From the NCBI GenBank assembly GCA_013359265.1, contig JABWCD010000021.1, forward strand, positions 1-64,000: DNA of 64,000 bases. Reading direction: 5' to 3'. This document shows, piece by piece, positions 8,009-16,800 of the stretch. The position numbers were made by a program, and so were the translations under genes. The DNA is from Candidatus Hydrogenedentota bacterium (GTDB lineage: Bacteria > Hydrogenedentota > Hydrogenedentia > Hydrogenedentales > SLHB01). The notes under the pieces are model-generated. The model was not told where the DNA came from. It searched no databases and was given only the letters and a program-made list of their open reading frames with translations. Position 1 is the first letter of the stretch. Each line of letters opens with the position of its first letter.

Positions 8009-8797
8009 CTATCGAGTAATGCCTCTTGTGCTGGCCCGCACAAACTCGACAAATTTCTTTCGTTCCGGCGAGTCTTCGACTTCGTTTTCGATGCGTTCGA
8101 GCGCTTGCGACGTGTTCATGTGCGAGCGCCACATGATCTTGTACATGTTCTTGATGCGTTTGCGCGCGGCCTCGTCGTAGCCGTTGCGTTGCAGGCCGAC
8201 CTTGTTCGGTCCGCCGCACTTGGCGGGGTTGCCGTCGGTAATCATGAACGGCGCGGCGTCGTTCCACACGCGCGTGGTGCCGCCGACCATGGCGAGTTCG
8301 CCGATCCGGCAGAACTGATGTACCGCGACGAGACCCCCGACTATCGCTCGGTCTTCGACGGTGACATGCCCCGCCAGGGCGACATAGTTTGCGAGGATGA
8401 CGTGGCTGCCCACGCGCGAGTCATGGCCGACGTGGGCGCAGGTCATGATGAGGCAGCCGCTGCCAATGGTCGTGACGCGGTGCTCGTCGGCCTCGGTTGA
8501 ATGCGTGCTCGCGCTGATGGACGCGTGCTCGCGCACAACGTTGTCGTCGCCCATGATCAGGCGGCCCACCAACCCCTTGGTGTGTTTGAGGTCCTGCGAA
8601 ATGACCCCGATTTGCGCACCGGAGAAAAACTGGTTGCGCTCGCCGATAACCGTGCGCCCTTCGATGACGCAGTGCGGTCCGACGATCGTGCCCGCGCCGA
8701 TCTTCACGTGCGGGCCGATGATGCTATAGGCCTGCACCTGGACCCCCGGCGCAAGATCGGCGTTCGGGTCGATGATTGCTGTTGGGTGAATACTCAT
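8009..8797 (-). CDS. lpxA: UDP-N-acetylglucosamine O-acyltransferase (LpxA)
   Basis: First committed enzyme of lipid A synthesis; it transfers a 3-hydroxyacyl chain from acyl-ACP to UDP-GlcNAc. The 262-residue product is a left-handed beta-helix of hexapeptide repeats from the start (MSIHPTAIIDPNADLAPG), with the catalytic-His region LIMTCAHVGHDSRVGSHVI, then LAGHVTVEDRAIVGG and AVHQFCRIGELAMVGG, and a C-terminal helical domain. Length matches the family. The open frame extends further upstream, but homology begins exactly at ATG 8797, so that start was chosen, although no strong ribosome-binding site is visible. It heads the lpxA to rho cluster. Confidence 0.95.
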   Translation of the reverse strand: MSIHPTAIIDPNADLAPGVQVQAYSIIGPHVKIGAGTIVGPHCVIEGRTVIGERNQFFSGAQIGVISQDLKHTKGLVGRLIMGDDNVVREHASISASTHSTEADEHRVTTIGSGCLIMTCAHVGHDSRVGSHVILANYVALAGHVTVEDRAIVGGLVAVHQFCRIGELAMVGGTTRVWNDAAPFMITDGNPAKCGGPNKVGLQRNGYDEAARKRIKNMYKIMWRSHMNTSQALERIENEVEDSPERKKFVEFVRASTRGITR

Positions 8798-9205
8798 GTG
8801 CGAACCGCGGGAATTGAAATCTCCGCGCGGCGTTCGGAATTCCTTACGCGTGTAGCGCGCGCTCCATGCGGCGCCTGTGCCAAAGCGAGACGTGCGGTTG
8901 GCGACCCCTTGCTTACCCGGAACCATCGGCCCATGCTGCCCGCGCGGGCGGCGAATTCGGGATGGAATGGCGGGACACTGCCCACACGGATACCACACTC
9001 TACCCGCCAAATCAAGACCTGAGCCCCGGGGAGTGGCCCTAGTCTAACCGATACGGCGTACCGTTTTACATTCCGCGGGCGTTGCGCGAACGGCTCCGCA
9101 ATTTCTACACTATCGATTTCCACGACAGGTGCAGTTTGAGTGTAATTGTTTGGGACAGCCACCCGCCCCGGGCGGGTGACAGTCCCCGCGAGGGGGGCAG
9201 TTTCC
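8798..9205. other. Divergent intergenic region between lpxA and the epimerase gene
   Basis: These 408 bases separate lpxA (minus) from the epimerase (plus). The only clear structure is the GC-rich palindrome at 9152-9184. Open frames crossing the region are upstream extensions or shadows of the flanking genes. Promoters for both sides should lie here, but no convincing -35/-10 pair was seen. Confidence 0.5.
9152..9184. repeat. REP-like GC-rich palindrome
   Basis: The arms GGGAC/GTCCC and CACCCGCCC/GGGCGGGTG pair across the centre near 9169, with a small internal mismatch (AGC opposite ACA). The result is a long imperfect hairpin ending just before the GAGGGGGG ribosome-binding site of the epimerase gene. 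The GGGACAGxCACC style resembles dispersed REP-type palindromes. Copy number elsewhere in the genome cannot be seen. Confidence 0.6.
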
Positions 9206-10468
9206 GTGAGCGTGTTGGATCGATGCGAGAAGTTTCTGCAGGAGGTACAGGACCACCTGCGCGACGAGTTGCTGCCATTTTGGCTGACGCACGGCGTGGA
9301 CAAGGAATACGGCGGGTTCCTGACCTACCTGGACCGCAACGGCAATCCGACCGGCGAAACGGTAAAGACGCACCTGTGCCAGACCCGGTGCATATATACG
9401 TATTCCTCCGTACATCGCGCGCACATCGGGCAGGGCGAGTTCTTGAGGATTGCGAAGCAGGGCGTCGATTTTGTGCTCGATAAGTTCTGGGACGATAAAC
9501 ACGGCGGCTGGTACTGGACGGCGCAGCAGGATGGCGCGCCGCTCAACGTAAGCAAGCTGACCTATGGGCATTCGTTCGCAATTTATGCGCTGAGCGAATA
9601 CGGCATGGCCTCCGGCGATCCGCGCGGTGTCGAGTGGGCCGTGAAGACCTACGAGGTGTTGCAGACGCTTGCCGCGGACAACTGCCACGGCGGGTACTAC
9701 GAATTCCTCGAACAGGACTGGTCGAAGAAAAAGCCGGGCAAATACGGCGGCGACCGCAAATCGTTCGACGTACACATGCACCTGATGGAGGCATTCACCA
9801 ACCTGTACGAGGCGACCGGCGCGCGCATCTACCGCGAGAAGACAATCGAGATTATCGACCTTATCTTCAAACGCATCATGCACCCCGAGTACAGTCTCGG
9901 TATCGCGCAGTTCGCAATCGACTGGACGCCGCTGCGGCAGATTCTGTTCGCCGACGTCTGGGGCTCCGACCGCGACGTGGACGACGAAGCGAGGCCGATG
10001 AACAACACGAGCTACGGCCATAACGTCGAATTCGCGTGGCTGCTGCTCCACAGCATTCGCATCCTCGATCTCGATGTCGAGAAATACAAGCCTGCGCTCA
10101 AGAAGATATTCGACCATGGCGCGGCGTACGGTGTCGATTGGAAGAACGGCGGCGTCTACTGCGAAGGCCCCTTCGACGGGCCCGCCCGCGAACGGAACAA
10201 AGAGTTCTGGCAACAGGCCGAATGCCTCGTGGGCATGCTTGACGCCTACCTTGTATTCAGAGACGAGAAGTACCTCGACGCCTACGAAAACGTCCACCGC
10301 TTCGTGATGGACAAGGTGATCAACCACAAGGTCGGCGAGTGGTTCCCGTTGTTCGACGAGAACAACAACCTTCTGTGGGACTACATGGGCCACGCCTGGA
10401 AAATTAACTACCATACGGTTAGATCGATGATTCAGAGTGAAGCCCGGTTGCTGAGGATATTGACGTAA
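9206..10468 (+). CDS. N-acylglucosamine/cellobiose 2-epimerase family enzyme
   Basis: The 420-residue product is an (alpha/alpha)6-barrel sugar epimerase that interconverts glucose and mannose (or GlcNAc and ManNAc) at the reducing end. Three conserved His of cellobiose 2-epimerases are recognisable: DVHMHLMEAFTNLY (near 192), NTSYGHNVEFAWLL (272) and WKINYHTVRS (403). The pattern fits cellobiose/mannobiose 2-epimerase better than renin-binding GlcNAc epimerase. No signal peptide, so probably cytoplasmic. The start is GTG 9206 because AGGGGGG lies eight bases upstream and family similarity begins here. It is divergent from lpxA. Confidence 0.88.
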   Translation: MSVLDRCEKFLQEVQDHLRDELLPFWLTHGVDKEYGGFLTYLDRNGNPTGETVKTHLCQTRCIYTYSSVHRAHIGQGEFLRIAKQGVDFVLDKFWDDKHGGWYWTAQQDGAPLNVSKLTYGHSFAIYALSEYGMASGDPRGVEWAVKTYEVLQTLAADNCHGGYYEFLEQDWSKKKPGKYGGDRKSFDVHMHLMEAFTNLYEATGARIYREKTIEIIDLIFKRIMHPEYSLGIAQFAIDWTPLRQILFADVWGSDRDVDDEARPMNNTSYGHNVEFAWLLLHSIRILDLDVEKYKPALKKIFDHGAAYGVDWKNGGVYCEGPFDGPARERNKEFWQQAECLVGMLDAYLVFRDEKYLDAYENVHRFVMDKVINHKVGEWFPLFDENNNLLWDYMGHAWKINYHTVRSMIQSEARLLRILT

Positions 10469-10694
10469 TGTTACGCGGTGGCGCTCACATGATGAGAGAC
10501 CTGCTGCGCCTTCAGCGCTCCAGCACAGGGATGAGGACAATACCTCCCGATGCGAAGGCCTGAAGGGCTCACACCGCCGCGTTCGAGGTTGGATTTCAAA
10601 AGAGCGTATCGTATCTGAGTAGTTAGGGTTGAGTACGGAGTGCACACTGGTGTTTTTTCTCGAGATCGTGTAGGCATCGTGAGGTCTTTGGTAC

Positions 10695-11126
10695 ATGCGT
10701 ATCCGCAGTAGTGTGGCCGAATACAGGTGGATAGTTTGCAGCACGATCTTCGTGCTTATTTCGTTTGCGCTGTTGGCAGCAGTATATCGCTCGGATTTTC
10801 ACGCGTTGTACGCAGCGGGCCGTGCCGAAGGTGAATCAGCATTGGCATGTATTTGGGCCTTTCTCGAAACGGATTTCGCCGCAGATTTTGATGAGAGAAT
10901 ATTCACAACTATAGCGGTGGGCGATGCCAAAGAGACGGTCATCAGCAAACTAGGTCAACCGCGCTACTCGATGCCCAATCCGGAATGGTGGCGTCGCAAA
11001 GGCGAATTGCTGGTCTACGCGAACACGCCATATGACAAAGAAGGAATTGCCTTCTTCATTCGATGTGTGGAGGTTGACCCATCGGGGAAGGTGGCGAATT
11101 TAAAATCCGAAGTGTACTGGGATTAG
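10695..11126 (+). CDS. Membrane-anchored protein with an SmpA/BamE-like segment
   Basis: 143 residues. A single hydrophobic segment at about 13-31 (VCSTIFVLISFALLAAVY) anchors a short extracytoplasmic domain. The segment TTIAVGDAKETVISKLGQPRYS resembles the G-M-T-x-x-x-V-x-x-x-L-G-x-P motif of the SmpA/OmlA/BamE fold, here without a lipobox. GAGG lies ten bases before ATG 10695. The 226 bases before it hold nothing recognisable. Function unknown; the motif match is modest. Confidence 0.65.
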   Translation: MRIRSSVAEYRWIVCSTIFVLISFALLAAVYRSDFHALYAAGRAEGESALACIWAFLETDFAADFDERIFTTIAVGDAKETVISKLGQPRYSMPNPEWWRRKGELLVYANTPYDKEGIAFFIRCVEVDPSGKVANLKSEVYWD

Positions 11127-11475
11127 GGATATTCGAGAGAAACTGTGCCGACGAAAAAGCGATCGAATTGAGAACTGAGCGTCGGCGATACCAAACAAGG
11201 CCTAGGCCGCGCGGGTGAACAAAATGGCAGACATGCCCAATTCGGATCGGCGCCAATGGCGTGTAACGGTTCCCAGCTTGGGCTGTAAGGCCTGGGACAT
11301 CTGGTAACGCGCCTAAATGTTGAGCGCTGAAAGCGCGGCACGTTCTGAGTGCGCACGTGCGCGGGATACGGTACCATTGGGGGAGTGACGGGTAATGGTT
11401 ATGGCTCGGCGCGAGCGGAGAGAACGTCGCCAGCTTGACCATGATGCGGCGTTAGTAAGAATGAGGTGTTCGGCT
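11127..11475. other. Intergenic region without a supported gene
   Basis: About 350 bases between two small plus-strand genes. Upstream in-frame extensions of the next gene start at 11395 but lack a ribosome-binding site and read as basic, low-complexity sequence. No promoter or hairpin stands out. Confidence 0.5.
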
Positions 11476-12216
11476 GTGAAGAAGCACATCGGCTGGTTTG
11501 AATTCTGCAGCGTGACCGTCGCTGCGTTTGCGGCGGTTTTATTCGCCGTGAATGGCGCCTTCGCGCAGAAGGACGGCGCGGAGATTAAGGGTGCGCCGAT
11601 CGACGCGCCGGCGGAGGCGCCGAAGGACGGCGCGGCCGCGCAGCAGGGCGGCGTTGCGCCGCAGGGGAAAACGCTGGGGACCGCGCTGCCGCAGGCGTCG
11701 CTCGACTTGCTCGAGAAGGCGGAAGGGGACGCAGCGAAGGACCCGCTGAAGTTCGAGAAGACAAAAGATGGCAAGTACCTGAAGGTGACGTTCAATGCGC
11801 TGGGCAGTTACCCCTACGAAGTTCCGGACCCGGATGCGATCCTCGCCAGCCCTACGCCGAACAAGCCGTTGAAGGAACAAATCCCCGCGAAGATAAAGGA
11901 CTTGAATGCGCAGCCCGCTGTCGTGGTCGGCTTCATGGTTCCCGTCGAAGTGGACAACAAAGGCGGGGTGAAGTCGTTCGCGCTGACGCAGAACCAGATG
12001 TACTGCTGTTTCGGCGTGCCGCCGTCGATGAACGAGTGGGTGATGGTGACGATGGATGGCGGTCCCGCGAAATACTATTCGGACATGCCGATCGCCGCGT
12101 TCGGAAAACTCGAAGTCGGCGAGGAATTCGAAGACGGGTACGTCATGAGCGTGTACCGCATCAAGTGCGAGAAGGTCATCGATGTGCGCGAGTTGTTGGC
12201 GCAGACGAAGGGCTGA
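11476..12216 (+). CDS. Exported DUF3299-like protein
   Basis: About 246 residues with a cleavable-looking signal (KKHIGWFEFCSVTVAAFAAV, then NGAFAQ), an Ala/Pro/Gly-rich linker and a compact C-terminal domain. The run VVVGFMVPVEVDNKG, then FALTQNQMYCCFGVPPSMNEW and YVMSVYRIKCEKVIDVRE resembles DUF3299 periplasmic proteins, in which a short beta-rich domain carries a Cys-containing loop. GTG 11476 is chosen because GAGGTG precedes it by seven bases; ATG 11461 is the alternative. Family role unknown. Confidence 0.6.
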   Translation: MKKHIGWFEFCSVTVAAFAAVLFAVNGAFAQKDGAEIKGAPIDAPAEAPKDGAAAQQGGVAPQGKTLGTALPQASLDLLEKAEGDAAKDPLKFEKTKDGKYLKVTFNALGSYPYEVPDPDAILASPTPNKPLKEQIPAKIKDLNAQPAVVVGFMVPVEVDNKGGVKSFALTQNQMYCCFGVPPSMNEWVMVTMDGGPAKYYSDMPIAAFGKLEVGEEFEDGYVMSVYRIKCEKVIDVRELLAQTKG

Positions 12217-12251
12217 CGTGCGGTGACGGCGGCAGGACGGCGGCGGGACGA

Positions 12252-12496
12252 ATTTTGGATTTTGGATTTTGGATTTTGGATTGCCGCGCGGGACAGTAGC
12301 TCTCGGCAAACTCAAGGCATGTTCCCGCGGCCCTGTCACCGTGCTGCGCGTTCTCCCAATCGAGTTTCGCCGGTCACGCTGAATACCGGCCTGGACGCAC
12401 GCGCTTTCCAGCGCACTGCCTCGCCCCCAGCGTGGTTGAGGCGCAGCCTTTCCGCCTGCCTTCAATCGAAAATCGAAAATCCAAAATCCAAAATCG
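12252..12496. repeat. TTTTGGA heptamer tracts in inverted orientation
   Basis: Four tandem TTTTGGA units at 12253-12280 are mirrored by TCGAAAA/TCCAAAA units at about 12466-12495, bracketing roughly 180 bases that hold no gene. The same heptamer tract appears near 62141-62172. This short-period repeat is a familiar intergenic type in several phyla. It lies in the leader of the glycosyltransferase gene and accounts for most of the 307-base gap. Confidence 0.8.
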
Positions 12497-12523
12497 TCTT
12501 TCCGCTACGTGGGCGTCCGCCGC

Positions 12524-13450
12524 ATGGGCGTTGACATTGTCATCGTGAGCTTCAATACGCGCGATCTGTTGCGCGCGTGTCTCGCCAGCGTGATGACGGC
12601 GGCCGAAGAGGTGGCAGACGTTCGCGCGATCGTGGTGGACAATGCAAGCGGGGACGGCTCACCCGACATGGTGCTCGGTGAGTTTCCATCCGCGACGTTG
12701 ATTGCGCTCGACGAGAACATCGGCTTCGGCCCCGCGAACAATCGCGGCGTGCGCGCGGGTAACGGCGCGTACTTGCTGTTCCTGAATTCCGATGCTGAGC
12801 TGGGAGCCGGCGCCTTGCGCGCGCTCGTCGCCTTCCTCGATGATCACCCGACGTGCGTTGCCGTAGGGCCGCGCCTCGAATATCCCGACGGCCGGTTCCA
12901 ATTGTCGTGCCGGCGTTTCCCGAACCTGATCCGCGGGTTCTGGAACACCGCGGGCCTGCAACGTCGCTTCCCCCGGTTTCGCGCGATGCAGACTTGGCTG
13001 GCGGAAGACGAGCACACCCCCGGCGCGAAGGTGGACATGGTGTCCGGCGCGTGCTTCCTGATACGGCGTGACTACCTCGATGCAATCGGCGGGTTCGACG
13101 AACACCTGTTCCTCTACGAAGAGGAAATGGACGTGATGCTCCCTGCGCGGCGCCGCGGGCTGGACGTGTGCTTTTGCCCCGAGGCGCGGGTCATTCACCA
13201 TCACGGGGCCAGCAGTGGCGAACGGCAGGCGAGCGACACCTCCTTATTTCACCTCTACCGGAGCAAGTACTACACCTTCCGAAAGCACTACGGCGGGGCT
13301 GTCGCGTGGTTGGCGTTCGCGTCCGACTACGCAGTCTTCGCATTGAGCGCGATGATCAACCGGCTTCGCGGTACCAGCGCCCCTGCTACGCGAAACGCAA
13401 CATTTTGTGCGCGAGGGTACCGTGCGTCGCGGACCCGCGGCGGCCGGTAA
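12524..13450 (+). CDS. Family 2 glycosyltransferase, WbbL/rhamnosyltransferase-like
   Basis: 308-residue GT-A fold enzyme that probably adds a sugar to a cell-surface polysaccharide. Visible are the N-terminal VDIVIVSFNTRDLLRACL, VVDNASGDGS, the NIGFGPANNRGV loop, LFLNSDAEL (DxD-like metal site), VSGACFLIRRDYLDAIGGFDE and the ED-type motif LYEEEMDVMLPARRRG. The C-terminus ends in a hydrophobic stretch and a basic tail. ATG 12524 fits the family start; a GTG at 12509 is possible. No clear ribosome-binding site, and no neighbouring polysaccharide cluster is present. Confidence 0.9.
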   Translation: MGVDIVIVSFNTRDLLRACLASVMTAAEEVADVRAIVVDNASGDGSPDMVLGEFPSATLIALDENIGFGPANNRGVRAGNGAYLLFLNSDAELGAGALRALVAFLDDHPTCVAVGPRLEYPDGRFQLSCRRFPNLIRGFWNTAGLQRRFPRFRAMQTWLAEDEHTPGAKVDMVSGACFLIRRDYLDAIGGFDEHLFLYEEEMDVMLPARRRGLDVCFCPEARVIHHHGASSGERQASDTSLFHLYRSKYYTFRKHYGGAVAWLAFASDYAVFALSAMINRLRGTSAPATRNATFCARGYRASRTRGGR

Positions 13451-13838
13451 ATACTTGACGAAACGGCGGTCGCGAAGTAGAGTATATGTAGGTGAGGTTG
13501 CGTGGCATTCCGATTGCGGCGCATTTCAATTCTCCACAAGTGCGGTGGCCGTAAATGGTTTGGGAAGGTCTCTCCAGCGTCGGCGTATCAACCCAAATAG
13601 ATGCCATTCTGACTATTTTTTAACATATATAGACTACTTTAACGCGTAATAGATTCTGCTCAAATAGTTGTCACGGCTGACAATGGGTTGCGTGTATCGT
13701 TTGCGAATACTAGGCTTCGGTCAATAATATATCAACGTATGTTATTTAGCCTTAAAGGCTTAGCTCGCTTAGGCGGGAGTGGCATGGCACTTGAAACTAC
13801 GTGCGGACGTTTCATCATGGTCGGTCTCGTGGGGGTAG
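13451..13838. other. AT-richer leader of the giant secreted protein gene
   Basis: No supported gene in 388 bases. The region is AT-richer than the genes around it (about 13600-13750) and includes a small GCCTTAAAGGC palindrome and a possible sigma-54 site at 13780-13795. It probably carries the promoter of the 1501-residue protein. Confidence 0.5.
13780..13795 (+). promoter_or_regulatory. Weak sigma-54-like promoter element
   Basis: TGGCATGGCACTTGAA has GG at -24 spacing and TTGA where TTGC is expected at -12 (consensus TGGCAC-N5-TTGC). One of the two key -12 bases deviates. It lies 44 bases before the ATG of the large secreted protein, a suitable distance. Confidence 0.25.
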
Positions 13839-16800
13839 ATGAGTAGTCCTGTTAAATACCGCTTGCTGTACTCGCGGGTAGCGTGGGGAGTCGCGTCTTT
13901 GGCGTGGGTTTTCGCCCAGTTTTGCGGCACGCCTGCGCCCGCGCACGAGGGCCCTTTCCCCGAAGGCTTTCAGAAGACCGTGCTCTACAGCGGGTTTTAC
14001 CTCCCCACGGCAGTCCGCTTCTCGCCCGACGGCAGCAAAGTCTTCATTATCGAAAAGTATGGGAAGCTGTATGCGTTCGACGGCCTGAATGACACGACGG
14101 CGACCGTCGTGAAGGACTTCGAGTCGCAGCTTTGGTCGCATCATGACCACGGTCTGTTGGGTTTGGCGGTCGATCCCCAGTGGCCGACACGACCCTACGT
14201 GTACGTCTTCTACGCGATGCGCGGATCACCCGGGGGTAGGATTTCCCGGATCGAGATTGACCCGGCGACCAACCAGATGGTGGGAAACGAAGTCGTTCTC
14301 GTCGAGGGCTGGTGCCAGATTTACCCGAGTCATGGCGTGGGCGACCTTCAGTTCGGGCCGGACGGCGCGCTGTACGCGTCGGCGGGCGACGGGGCGAGCT
14401 TCAACAACGTGGACTGGGGCCAGGACGAGCCGTATAACGCCGACAACAGTCCCCTCGGCCCGTGCACGTGCAACGATCCGCCGCTGGAAGGCGGCGCGTT
14501 GCGCAGTCAAGACCTGAGGACGTCCGGCGATCCGGCCGGGTACAACGGCACGTTGATCCGAATCGATCCCGACACCGGCGAGGCGATGCCCGACAATCCG
14601 CTAATTGGGGGCGACCCCGGTGACGACCGAATCATCGCGTACGGGCTGCGAAATCCGTTCCGATTCACGATCGACCCGGCAAATGGCTCGATTTTCGTCT
14701 GCGACGTGGGTTGGAACACGTGGGAGGAGATCAACTACATCCCGGATCCGCTGGCGACGCCGATTCGGAATTTCGGTTGGCCGTGTTACGAAGGCCCCGA
14801 GATCATGCCGCAGTACTATTATTCCGACCTGCCGATCTGCAACAACCTCGTGAACGAGGGGACAGTGACCGCGCCGTTCTACGCATACCCGCACATTGGC
14901 GGCGCGTCGGCGACCGGCGCCGCGATTTACCAGGGCGGGAACTATCCGTCACAGTATGTCGGCGCGCTGTTTCTGGCCGATTACACCGACCACAAGATTC
15001 GCGTGATGTACCCGGACGCGCAGGGTGTGCCTGACCCATCAACCGTCGAGGACTTTTCGTTGCCGGAACTGAATCCGGTCGACTTGCAGGTGGGACCCGG
15101 CGGCGACCTTTTCTACATCGACATTTCGATTGGGTCGCTGCGTCGAATCGAGTACGTCGGCGGTGAGCCGCCCGTCGCCGTAGCGGAAGCGGACGTCGTT
15201 TCTGGACCCTCGCCGTTGACTGTGCAGTTCAGCGGCCTCAATTCCACGAACGAGGCCGGCGGCGTGCTGACGTACGAATGGGATTTCGATAACGACGGCG
15301 ATTTCAGCGACTCGACCGATCCCCAGCCAATGTACACATTCCAGACCTCCGGGAATTATCCGGTCAACCTGAAAGTCACCAACGAAGACCTGCTTTCCAA
15401 TATCGACACCATCATTATTTCGGTGGACAACGGGCCGCCCGTGGCGCAGATCACGTTGCCGGACCCCTCGTACGTGTGGCGCGTCGGCGACGAGGTCGAT
15501 TTTGCGGGCAGCGGTGTCGATCCCGATACCGGCCCGATGGACCCGAGCGCGCTTACGTGGGAATTCATCCTGAACCACTGTGTGAGCATAAACCCGCCGG
15601 ATTGCCACGAGCACCACATGGACACGGTGAGTGGGGTCGACAGCGGGTCCTTTGCCGCGATCGACCATGAGTACCCCTGCTACATCGCGGTGAAGTTAAC
15701 CGCGACCGAGCCGGGCGCAAATGGTCTGTCGGATACCGTCACCGTCGATCTGCTGCCCGAGATCGTGACGCTGACGATGGAGACCCAGCCCACGGGTCTG
15801 AACGTGGGGATTTTTGCCACGCTCGCCCCATCTCCGTTTGTCAAGCAGGCCATCGTAAACGGCTCGACGACCATCACGGCGGCAACGCCGCAGATCGTTG
15901 GCGATACGAAATACAGGTTTGCGTCATGGTCGGATGGCGGGTCGGCCGCGCACAACATTTCTATTCCGGCGACAGACACGACGTACACGGCCACGTTCAC
16001 CGCAAATGCACGACCGGTGCTTGGCGCGGTCGGCGATCAAACGGTCGACGAAGGCTCGCAACTTCAGTTCGGAGTGACGGCGGCCGATCCGGACTTGACG
16101 GTGCCGGTATTGACGGCGACGAACCTGCCGGCGGGCGCGTCGTTCGTGGACAACGGCGACGGCACCGGCACGTTTACGTGGACGCCGACCTATCTGCAGT
16201 CGGGCGCGTACCCAAACGTGAATTTTAAGGCGACGGACTCGGCGGACTCGCAGTGGTTTGACGTCGAAGCGATCACGATCACGGTGAACGATTACAACCC
16301 CGCACCGGTCTTGGACCCGATCGGCAACAAAACGGTGGACGAAAACGAACTGTTGCAGTTCAGCGTAAGCGCGTCGGACCCCGATGGCGCGACTCCTGCC
16401 CTGTCCGCGTCCAGTCTGCCGTCCGGCGCATCGTTTGTGGACAACGGCAACGGCACGGGCACGTTCACGTGGACGCCGAACTTCTTCCAGGCAGGGACGT
16501 ATCAGGATGTGAAGTTCACCGCGACCGACAACGGCTCGCCCGCAAAGAGCGATAGCCGGTTCATAGACATCACCGTCAACAACGTGAACCGTCCGCCGGT
16601 GCTGGACCCGATCGGTAACAAGTCGGTCGATGAGAACGCGCCGCTGCAGTTTGTCGTTTCCGCGACGGATCCGGACGGAACGGCGCTCGCGATGGAAGCG
16701 TCAAACCTGCCGGCGGGCGCTTCGTTTGTAGACAACGGGAACGGTACGGGCACGTTTAGCTGGACGCCGGACTACAATGCGGCGGGCGTATACCCCAACG

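Noticed and set aside
9110-10744. 544-residue minus-strand ORF opposite the epimerase gene
   Set aside because: Antisense shadow caused by GC-rich codon use; the plus-strand frame has the conserved active-site His residues.
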